DNA of 7,943 nt, from the NCBI GenBank assembly GCA_903913345.1, contig CAIWLA010000222.1:1-7943 (forward strand), read 5' to 3'. Each line of letters opens with the position of its first letter. Positions within the stretch are counted from its first letter, which is position 1. The notes beneath the pieces were generated by a model, which was not told the DNA's origin, searched no databases, and saw only the letters and a list, made by a program, of their open reading frames with translations. Source of the DNA: an uncultured Magnetococcales bacterium (GTDB taxonomy: Bacteria; Pseudomonadota; Magnetococcia; Magnetococcales; Magnetaquicoccaceae). Below, piece by piece: positions 1 to 5,762 of this stretch. Both the position numbers and the translations under genes were made by a program.

Positions 1-2367
1 GCGCCGTCGGTCACCCATGCACCGTCTGGTACGCATATGCCCTCGGTGACACAGCTTCCTTCCGATGAGGATCACGACAAAGAAGGCAAAGCAGAGTCTG
101 CGCATCAACGGGCTGATCTGGCGGATCAACAGTCGGCCCAGGCAGAGGCCGCCGATGCGGCTGCGCATCATCAGGCGACGTTGGCGGATCAACAGTCGGC
201 CCAGGCAGAAGCAGCCGATGCGGCCGCGCATCAACGGGCTGATCTGGCGGATCAACAGTCGGCCCAGGCGGAAGCGACCGATACGGCTGCGCATCATCAG
301 GCGACGTTGGCGGATCAGCAGTCGGCCAAGGCGGAAGCGGCCGATACGGCTGCGCATCAGCAAGCGACGTTGGCGGATCAGCAGTCGGCCAAGGCGGAAG
401 CGGCCGATGCGACCGCGCATCAGCAGGCAACGTTGGCGGATCAGCAGTCGGCCAAGGCGGAAGCGGCCGATACGGCTGCGCATCAGCAGGTGACAGTGGC
501 GGATCAGCAGTCGGCCCAGGCAGAGGTTGCTGCCATATCCGCGCATCAACAGGCTGCAATGGCCGATCAGAACGCCATGCGGGCAGATACGGCAGCGACC
601 GTTGCGCATCAGCAGGCCCAACTGGCCGATCAAAGTGCCGCGCAGGCGGATGCAGCGGCCCAGGCGGCACACGCCCAGGCGGCAGCGGCCCATAATGCAG
701 TGAGCCAGGCGGATGCCAATCTGGCCAATGCCCAGAAACATTTTGACGATGTCAACAGCGAAAAAGAGCCGAAAGGTCAGGCCATTGGATGGCATGCCAA
801 ACACGATCAGGATCTGCAAACAGCCCAGGCCACTCTGGATACCACCAAGAGCCAAAGTCAGGCCGCACATGCCCAGGCGGACTTGGCCGACAGTGCCGCG
901 AGTAAGGCCGATGCGGCGGCGAGTGTGGCTCATGCCCAGGCCATCACGGTCCATGGTGTGGCGAATCAGGCCGATACGGCCTCCATGGCGGCACACGCCC
1001 AGGCGGCTGTGGCCCATGGGGCAGCGGATCAGGCGGATGCGGCGGTGAGTCAGGCCCATGCCCATGCGGCAGCGGCCCATGGGGCAGCGGATCAGGCGGA
1101 TGCGGCGGTGAGTCAGGCCCATCTCCATGCAACGGCAGCCCATGGGGCAGCGGATCAGGCGGATGCGGCGGTCAGTGATGCCCACGCCCATGCAACAGCG
1201 GCCCATGGAGCAGCAGACCAGGCCGATGCAGCAATGAGTGATGCGCATACCCATGCAACGGCGGCCCATGCGGCCGCGGATCAGGCGGACGCGGCGGTCA
1301 ATCAGGCCCATGTCCAGGCAACGGCGGCCCATACGGTGGCGGATCAGGCGGACGCGGCGATGAATCAGGCTCATGCCCAGTCGGCGGCGGCCCATACGGT
1401 GGCGGATCAGGCGGACTCGGCGGTCAATCAGGCCCATGTCCAGTCGGCGGCGGCCCATGGGGCAGCGGACCAGGCCGATGCGGCGATGAATCAGGCCCAT
1501 GCCCAGTCGGCGGCGGCCCATGGGGCAGCGGACCAGGCCGATGCGGCGGCGAGTGTGGCTCATACGGAAGGGGCGGCAGTCGTTCATACGGTTGGTGAGA
1601 CGATGGCCCCGCATGGACCGGATGTGACCCACGGACCGGATGTCACCCACGGACCGGATGTGACCCACGGACCGGGTGCATCGGACGTAATCCACGGACC
1701 GGACGCAACCCATGGATCGGATATATCGGGCACGGTGCACACATCGAATGATGTGATCTCCACGCCGGAACCGACCCATACGCCGGAACCGACCCATACG
1801 CCGGAACCGACCCATGCCCCGGATGCGCATGGTGCATCGGGTGACGGTCACTCCGTGGCTGGGGTTGGCGATGATCACAGCACACCGAGTGGTGGTGTCG
1901 ATCACGGTGCGGCGGTGAGTGGCGTTGGCCATGACACGTCTGGGGCGGATCTCCACGGCACTTCAGTCGGCGATCCGTCTGTGGGTGGAGTCGGTGGCGA
2001 TGGCTTTTTTGGAACCAGTGGTCATGATCTCACGCAGGATGGAGCCAATCATGACCTCTTTATCTTCGGTGCCAAAACGACGGGGGTCGGTGATGCGGTG
2101 ATGGGTGGTGGCACCGACCACAAATGGACCGACGCGATTGATATGACGGATGCCCATGGCGGGGTGGGTGCGGTGCAAGGGCACAACAGTGGCGACGGTT
2201 GGACCTTGACCGTGGATGGCGACGCCAAGGCCAGCCACGAACATCAGAGCGTCTTTGCCCTCGATCAACATCAGGACGCCTCTGGGCATGATGCCACGGC
2301 CCATGTCGCCCTGGACACGACGGGTCATGACAACAACTTCCACCACATCGATCGTATCGAGTGGTAG
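1..2367 (+). CDS. Large alanine/histidine-rich heptad-repeat surface-type protein (5' end outside window)
   Basis: The reading frame is open from base 1, giving 788 residues to the TAG at 2365. The first ATG (37) has no Shine-Dalgarno and the residues before it (PSVTHAPSGTH) resemble those after it (MPSVTQ), so I take the gene as starting upstream. Layout in window residues: Pro/Thr/His segment 1-33; about 21 alanine-rich 21-residue repeats, 34-243 and 289-519, separated by a 45-residue interruption (244-288); HGPDVT and TPEPTH hexapeptides about 538-605; Gly/Asp/His-rich stretch to about 682; C-terminal module 683-788 ending HIDRIEW. I see no cysteine, and no proline within the repeats apart from the interruption. 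The repeats read as heptads with Ala at positions 1 and 5, so long alpha-helical coiled coil is expected. The C-terminal module recalls the ends of large repeat adhesins secreted by type I systems, which is inference. No enzymatic function is visible. Structural, fibrous or surface roles are most likely. Confidence 0.85.
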   Translation, partial: APSVTHAPSGTHMPSVTQLPSDEDHDKEGKAESAHQRADLADQQSAQAEAADAAAHHQATLADQQSAQAEAADAAAHQRADLADQQSAQAEATDTAAHHQATLADQQSAKAEAADTAAHQQATLADQQSAKAEAADATAHQQATLADQQSAKAEAADTAAHQQVTVADQQSAQAEVAAISAHQQAAMADQNAMRADTAATVAHQQAQLADQSAAQADAAAQAAHAQAAAAHNAVSQADANLANAQKHFDDVNSEKEPKGQAIGWHAKHDQDLQTAQATLDTTKSQSQAAHAQADLADSAASKADAAASVAHAQAITVHGVANQADTASMAAHAQAAVAHGAADQADAAVSQAHAHAAAAHGAADQADAAVSQAHLHATAAHGAADQADAAVSDAHAHATAAHGAADQADAAMSDAHTHATAAHAAADQADAAVNQAHVQATAAHTVADQADAAMNQAHAQSAAAHTVADQADSAVNQAHVQSAAAHGAADQADAAMNQAHAQSAAAHGAADQADAAASVAHTEGAAVVHTVGETMAPHGPDVTHGPDVTHGPDVTHGPGASDVIHGPDATHGSDISGTVHTSNDVISTPEPTHTPEPTHTPEPTHAPDAHGASGDGHSVAGVGDDHSTPSGGVDHGAAVSGVGHDTSGADLHGTSVGDPSVGGVGGDGFFGTSGHDLTQDGANHDLFIFGAKTTGVGDAVMGGGTDHKWTDAIDMTDAHGGVGAVQGHNSGDGWTLTVDGDAKASHEHQSVFALDQHQDASGHDATAHVALDTTGHDNNFHHIDRIEW
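100..729 (+). repeat. Coding tandem repeat, arm 1: ten 63-bp (21-residue) units
   Basis: Ten consecutive 63-bp units lie in frame from 100. Each encodes three heptads of pattern A[HDE]xxAxx, for example AHQQATL followed by an ADQQSAK-type and an AEAADTA-type heptad. Units 1-7 are the most alike, and units 4-6 (289-477) are nearly identical at the DNA level, pointing to recent duplication or gene conversion. Units 8-10 drift toward the arm 2 sequence. No proline occurs in the array, consistent with continuous helix. Confidence 0.93.
730..864 (+). other. Non-repeat 45-residue interruption (candidate hinge) within the repeat protein
   Basis: This segment breaks the 21-residue periodicity. It is more charged than the arms (AQKHFDDVNSEKEPKG at its start) and contains the only Pro (base 769) and the only Trp (residue 264) of the repeat region, with Gly residues on either side. 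Its length is two repeat units plus three residues. It is either a turn that lets the two helical arms fold back on each other or a local shift of the heptad register. The boundaries are by eye. Confidence 0.7.
865..1557 (+). repeat. Coding tandem repeat, arm 2: eleven 63-bp (21-residue) units
   Basis: Eleven in-frame 63-bp units form a second subfamily with heptads such as AHAQAAA, AHGAADQ and ADAAVSQ. The DNA of the second and third heptads is almost invariant in several units: the last 42 bases of units starting at 991 and 1054 are the same. A degenerate twelfth unit starts at 1558 and breaks into the Pro-rich linker. Compared with arm 1, the second heptad often starts with His instead of Asp, and Gly is frequent at its third position. 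Confidence 0.93.
1612..1728 (+). repeat. Short tandem hexapeptide repeats, HGPDVT type
   Basis: Three perfect-protein 18-bp units (1612, 1630, 1648) encode HGPDVT. They are followed by a truncated HGP unit at 1666, a HGPDAT unit at 1693 and an HGSDIS unit at 1711. These Pro/Gly-containing units end the helical region and probably form an extended linker. Confidence 0.88.
1762..1815 (+). repeat. Short tandem hexapeptide repeats, TPEPTH x3
   Basis: Three in-frame 18-bp copies of acgccggaaccgacccat encode TPEPTH and are identical in DNA. They are followed by Ala-Pro-Asp. Alternating Pro suggests a rigid extended stalk next to the HGPDVT linker. Perfect identity makes the array prone to copy-number change. 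Confidence 0.9.
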
Positions 2368-2380
2368 ATGAGCAGAACAA

Positions 2381-2412
2381 CTGGCCACCCGATGCAACGA
2401 TCGGGTGGCCAG
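2381..2412 (+). terminator. Perfect 13-bp hairpin after the repeat-protein gene
   Basis: CTGGCCACCCGAT (2381-2393) pairs perfectly with ATCGGGTGGCCAG (2400-2412) across a 6-base loop, 14 bases after the stop codon. The position and stability suit transcription termination or mRNA 3' end protection. No U-tract follows, so it is not a textbook intrinsic terminator and may be leaky or serve to stabilise RNA. Confidence 0.55.
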
Positions 2413-2429
2413 TCCACACCGGTCTCCCA

Positions 2430-2440
2430 TTGTCAGACAA
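2430..2440. promoter_or_regulatory. Short perfect palindrome in the leader of the DUF3472-like gene
   Basis: TTGTCAGACAA is a 5+1+5 perfect inverted repeat, 76 bases before the ATG at 2516. It could be a half-site pair for a dimeric regulator. I see no convincing -35/-10 pair close by, and an 11-bp palindrome can arise by chance. Confidence 0.2.
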
Positions 2441-2475
2441 GGCACTCAACCCGGAACCCTTCGCCCGCCATGGCC

Positions 2476-2494
2476 ATCCCACCTTGTGTGGGAT
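2476..2494 (+). other. Small stem-loop in the leader just upstream of the Shine-Dalgarno
   Basis: ATCCCAC (2476-2482) pairs with GTGGGAT (2488-2494) across a 5-base loop, ending 11 bases before the AGGAGG. If transcribed it would sit in the 5' untranslated region and could affect mRNA stability or ribosome access. No known riboswitch class is recognisable. Confidence 0.3.
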
Positions 2495-2504
2495 CTCTCC
2501 CTTC

Positions 2505-2510
2505 AGGAGG
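2505..2510 (+). promoter_or_regulatory. Strong Shine-Dalgarno that fixes the start at 2516
   Basis: AGGAGG sits 5 bases before the ATG at 2516. The same frame is open further upstream to an ATG at 2405, but that start has no such site, lies inside the hairpin, and would put 37 polar residues ahead of a clear signal peptide. Confidence 0.85.
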
Positions 2511-2515
2511 GCATT

Positions 2516-3358
2516 ATGTTCAAACCGATTGATTTTGTTGTTGTCTTTTTGCTGTCCTTTCTGGTGCTGTTTCCCACATCATGCGCCCATGCCTTCTCGT
2601 TGCCATTGCATTCGAGTCGTGGCGACTATTCCTTTCCGGTGGATGGCCCCTTTTTCAATCTGGAGATGCATCTGACCTGGCGGGAGGTGGCCCAGCCGCC
2701 GCCCGGATTGGGCTATTATGCCATGTTTGCCTTTTACTTTCAGAACAAAGCGGTTGGATATACCGGCTTGCAGTGGGACAATGATGGCAAGAAGGCCATC
2801 TTCAGTATCTGGGATGCGTCGAAAGAAACGGTCGGTTCGGTCCCAGAGGGGGCCTGCCAACGCTTTGGTCATGAGGGGAGCGGGGCACAGTGCATTGTCC
2901 CGTATCCCTGGGAGAAGGGCCGAGAGTATCTGCTGCGGGTGAAGGTGTTGGACCGGACAGCGGGTGGGGAGCGGTGGCAGAGTGTGATACAGGATTTGAC
3001 GACTGGACGGGAGACGGTGACGGGTGTCATCACCGTGAAAGACAGTCCGGGGTATATCGGTTATGGACGGTTGACCGGCAAAGGGGTCAGTGTGTTGGAG
3101 TATTATGGCCATGCCCGAATGGACGATTGCCAGGCATTGCCCGTGGTGGTACTGGGTTGGCGAGGTCCGTTTGCGGATGAACGGCGACTGCGGGCCAAGG
3201 CGGTCCATCTCTCCTATTCTGCCCAGTCTGCCTGTACCAACAGCAATCTGGTCAGTCCAGGGATGGGCCAGGTGGAGCAGCAGGCCGGTGGCCGGACGCA
3301 ACGTTTGACACCGGACCAGTGGGTTCGCTGGCCGCAGATCCAGACCCCAGAGCCATAA
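2516..3358 (+). CDS. Exported protein with DUF3472-like domain
   Basis: The 280-residue product starts MFKPIDF and has a hydrophobic segment (about 7-20) ending at an AHA signal-peptidase I-type site (cleavage near 26/27). C23 lies before that site and the surrounding PTSC is a poor lipobox, so I favour a soluble exported protein. The mature part contains GYTGLQ (81-86), IFSIWD (95-100), RFGHEGSG (116-123) and PYPWEKGREY (129-138). This pattern matches my memory of DUF3472, a secreted beta-sandwich-like family of unknown function. Four cysteines remain after cleavage (114, 126, 205, 240), enough for two disulfides. The start is set by AGGAGG five bases upstream. The gene lies about 150 bases after the repeat-protein gene on the same strand, with a hairpin between, so co-transcription is uncertain. 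It might bind glycans at the cell surface, which is a guess. The C-terminal 60 residues show no motif I recognise. Confidence 0.87.
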   Translation: MFKPIDFVVVFLLSFLVLFPTSCAHAFSLPLHSSRGDYSFPVDGPFFNLEMHLTWREVAQPPPGLGYYAMFAFYFQNKAVGYTGLQWDNDGKKAIFSIWDASKETVGSVPEGACQRFGHEGSGAQCIVPYPWEKGREYLLRVKVLDRTAGGERWQSVIQDLTTGRETVTGVITVKDSPGYIGYGRLTGKGVSVLEYYGHARMDDCQALPVVVLGWRGPFADERRLRAKAVHLSYSAQSACTNSNLVSPGMGQVEQQAGGRTQRLTPDQWVRWPQIQTPEP

Positions 3359-3359
3359 A

Positions 3360-3518
3360 ATCCAGACCAGATCAACCCCTGTTCCTCTCATTTTTTCCAA
3401 TCTTTTTTCACTATTGCGGGTCCAGGGGGATCATCCCCCTGGTGGGGTCCAGGGGCAACGCCCCTGGTGGGGGTTTGGGGCAGAGCACCACTGTGGACGC
3501 AACGATCATCCAGACCAG
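3360..3518. repeat. Direct repeat pair ATCCAGACCAG bracketing the palindrome block
   Basis: ATCCAGACCAG occurs at 3360-3370 and 3508-3518, on either side of the GC-rich hairpins. The first nine bases occur again at 3338-3346 inside the end of the DUF3472-like gene. The outer pair could be a remnant duplication from insertion of the palindromic block, or coincidence. Confidence 0.3.
3418..3490. repeat. REP-like block of GC-rich palindromes between convergent genes
   Basis: Three stem-loops lie in a row. The first has 10-bp perfect arms CCAGGGGGAT/ATCCCCCTGG around one C (3422-3442). The second has 8-bp arms CCAGGGGC/GCCCCTGG around AAC (3449-3467). The third is an imperfect 15-base hairpin (3476-3490, one mismatch). 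The first two share the frame GGGTCCAGGGG..CCCCTGGTGGGG, so they are copies of one unit. Similar intergenic elements are, from memory, widespread in some alphaproteobacteria and magnetotactic lineages. Lying between convergent genes, the block may also act as a bidirectional barrier to transcription, though no U-tract follows in either direction. Confidence 0.75.
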
Positions 3519-3530
3519 TTCAGGCGTTCG

Positions 3531-5762
3531 TCAACCCGCTTGTTGAGTCGATTCGCCCAGCATGTTCATCAGTTGTTCCCGTGGCATGACCGGCAGGGAT
3601 CCGACGACCAGGGCCTCTTCGACGCTGGAGGTGCGTCGCATGCCCACCAGAGCGGTGCCGACGCCCGGCGTACTGTAGGCACCACGCAACGCGGCGGTCC
3701 GTTCGGTCAATCCAGAGGAGATGAGACGAATCTGTTCAGGAACGGCAGCCCCTTGCAGCACGCTGGCACTGGTGAACGCATACAGTCCCAGTGCCGCAAT
3801 GGCCTCCAGGGCGGGTACTCTCCTGTTGTCAAGCGATTGGGTTGGTCGGGTCAGGGGGTGATGATCCCGCATGTTGAACGGCATTTGGATGGCACCCAGA
3901 TGGTGTTTGGGTATCTGCAACCGGGCGGCCGCCTCACGGGCCGTGGCCACCACCCGTTCCAGAGAGAGGTGCCGTGGATCTTCGGCTCCCACCCGCAAAC
4001 CGTTCCATGTGGCCAGTCCATAGCGGGCGATCTTGCCCGCCATGACCGCCTGCTCCAGGATCACGAAGGTCTCCAGCAGGCGGGCATAAAAGCCCTCCTG
4101 GCCCAGATGGGGTATTTCATCTTCTGGATTGTGCAGATAATAGAGGTCAATGGTGGCCAGACCGAGATTGGCGAGGCTTTGGTCGATCTGATGCGCGATA
4201 AAACGCGGCTGAATGCTGTGCCGCCGATCCATTTCGTCGGCCTCGATCAGACCCGGTGCCAGGTAGCTCTCCCGAAGGTAGCTCTCGGCGTTGCGGTTGT
4301 CCCCGGCATCATGGGTGATATAGCCCCCTTTGCTGGCGATATACAGGGTTCCACGGGAAAAGCCCAAGGCAACGAGTTGCCGCACCGCAGTTCCAACGCA
4401 GCGTTCCGCCTTCATGTTTCGATAGTTGATGGCCGTATCGAACACATTGATGCCGCGACTGGCCGCGTGCATCAGGGTGCCCATGTAACGCTGGTCGGTT
4501 TCGGACGACAGATCACCCATCCAGGTGCCGATGCCGATGCGACTGATCGTTCCTTCGCCCAGCGGATTGAAAAAGCCTTCCAGGGGCACGGCACCGCCCT
4601 TTTGGCGCAGGATGCGCCCTTTCCAGCGGTTGCTCGCGCCCTTCTCCATGCGCCCTGGTATGGGCAGGGCATCGGTGGCCACCAGAGGGATGGGCGGGGG
4701 GGGTATCGTTACCCCGGTGATCGCGGGGGCCAAGGTCGCCCGGTGTTGTCGGAGGCGTTGCAGATGCCGCGCCAGGGCGATTTCCGGGATGCGGGTGTGA
4801 TACCAGGTGCGCAGATGCGGGCGCGCATTGGCCTCCAGCAGCAGGGGCAGCCACTGTTCTGCCGGTGTCGGCTTCCAACCCGTGGTCTTCAATTTGGCAT
4901 TGTCGGGCAGCGTCCAGGCCGCGCCCGTTCCATACACCGGCGAATAGTCAATACCAGCCTGCTCCAGAACCGCCTGTGGTACATGCACCATATCGGGATC
5001 GGTTCCGGCCGCTGCGGCCAGGGCACGGACCAGACGTTCGTTGGTCCAGAATTCGTCGCCCGTGACGTTGTAAGCCTGGTTGCTGGCCTCTGGCAGACCC
5101 ATGACATGGGTAACGGCACGCGCCAGATCATTGACCAGGAGCAATTTGAAAACCACCTCGTCCCGGCTGCTCAACAGGATGGGGCCACCATCCAGCACCC
5201 TGGAGACCCAAAAATGGCTCCTGCCCGACTCCTCAAACCAGTGGATGGTGCGCGAGGCCGGCGCGCCGTTCAAATTGTCCCGGGGACCGCTGACCATGCA
5301 GGGGCGCAACACGGTCCAGGGGAGGCCCGAACGCTGCAAAACCGCCTCGCAGGAACGTTTGCCATAGTTGTAGCGGGCCGATGGGGTCAACCCGGTCAGG
5401 TCATAATCGCGAATGTCCACCTGATCTTCGGTGTATCCACGCGGAAAATGGCTTGGATAGAGATCCGTGGTGCTGGTGAGCAGATAGCGACCGACACGGC
5501 CATTCAAGGCGGCCATCAACCGTTCCACCTGTCGCGGTTCGTAGGCAATGTTGTCCACGACACAATCAAACGATTCACCCGCAAACAATGGGCCGAGGGC
5601 CTCTTCATCGTTGCGGTTGACCCGCAACCAGCGCAGGTGAGGCCGGGCCTCGTCCGGGGGGGGGTCCAGGGAGAGCACGGTGAGAGCATGTCCGGCGCGC
5701 AACAGATGCCACAAAATTTCCGCGCCGACAAACCGGTTGCCGCCAATCAACAACGTTTTCAT
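3531..5762 (-). CDS. SDR epimerase/dehydratase - aldo/keto reductase fusion protein
   Basis: The 743-residue product has two enzyme domains. Residues 1-345 are an extended SDR (NAD-dependent epimerase/dehydratase type): GGNRFVG (7-13) is the nucleotide-binding glycine motif, S97-T98-T99 supplies the active-site Ser/Thr, and Y131-x3-K135 is the catalytic pair. A Pro-rich linker (about 347-370, with PPPP) leads to an aldo-keto reductase domain (about 390-743). The AKR tetrad is visible as D442, Y447, K478 and H544 in DTAINY, ASKGG and YYLHNPE; a later STPGVGTALVG (697-707) also fits. Both halves look catalytically competent. The ATG at 5762 overlaps the upstream TGA as ATGA, with GGAGG seven bases before; the frame extends 18 codons further upstream but lacks such support. 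SDR plus AKR chemistry suggests successive oxidation, reduction or epimerisation of a sugar or other carbonyl compound; the substrate is unknown. Confidence 0.9.
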   Translation of the reverse strand: MKTLLIGGNRFVGAEILWHLLRAGHALTVLSLDPPPDEARPHLRWLRVNRNDEEALGPLFAGESFDCVVDNIAYEPRQVERLMAALNGRVGRYLLTSTTDLYPSHFPRGYTEDQVDIRDYDLTGLTPSARYNYGKRSCEAVLQRSGLPWTVLRPCMVSGPRDNLNGAPASRTIHWFEESGRSHFWVSRVLDGGPILLSSRDEVVFKLLLVNDLARAVTHVMGLPEASNQAYNVTGDEFWTNERLVRALAAAAGTDPDMVHVPQAVLEQAGIDYSPVYGTGAAWTLPDNAKLKTTGWKPTPAEQWLPLLLEANARPHLRTWYHTRIPEIALARHLQRLRQHRATLAPAITGVTIPPPPIPLVATDALPIPGRMEKGASNRWKGRILRQKGGAVPLEGFFNPLGEGTISRIGIGTWMGDLSSETDQRYMGTLMHAASRGINVFDTAINYRNMKAERCVGTAVRQLVALGFSRGTLYIASKGGYITHDAGDNRNAESYLRESYLAPGLIEADEMDRRHSIQPRFIAHQIDQSLANLGLATIDLYYLHNPEDEIPHLGQEGFYARLLETFVILEQAVMAGKIARYGLATWNGLRVGAEDPRHLSLERVVATAREAAARLQIPKHHLGAIQMPFNMRDHHPLTRPTQSLDNRRVPALEAIAALGLYAFTSASVLQGAAVPEQIRLISSGLTERTAALRGAYSTPGVGTALVGMRRTSSVEEALVVGSLPVMPREQLMNMLGESTQQAG

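Noticed and set aside
37..39. ATG at 37 as the true start of the repeat protein
   Set aside because: No Shine-Dalgarno precedes it and the frame is open to base 1 with similar Pro/Ser/Val/Thr/His sequence on both sides, so the gene most likely begins before the window.
11..670. A minus-strand Pro-rich repetitive open frame opposite arm 1
   Set aside because: Its PLPPWPTADPP-like repeats are simply the reverse reading of the 63-bp units. There is no ribosome site, and the plus frame continues in phase across the repeats, hinge and C-terminal module.
100..1557. CRISPR array, suggested by regular 63-bp periodicity
   Set aside because: The repeats are contiguous, in frame, encode heptads and have no unique spacers between invariant repeats.
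2405..2515. A longer N-terminus for the DUF3472-like protein from the ATG at 2405
   Set aside because: It would start inside the hairpin, has no Shine-Dalgarno, and would bury the signal peptide behind 37 polar residues; the ATG at 2516 has AGGAGG at proper spacing.
2505..2530. Lipoprotein signal in the DUF3472-like protein (Cys23)
   Set aside because: The residues before the Cys are PTS with Pro at -3, a poor lipobox, whereas AHA three residues on is a good signal-peptidase I site.
3441..3473. Intrinsic terminator for either convergent gene from the GC-rich hairpins
   Set aside because: The stems are strong but are followed by G-rich sequence on the plus strand and A-rich sequence on the minus strand, not a U-tract; a termination role remains possible but is not supported by the classic signature.
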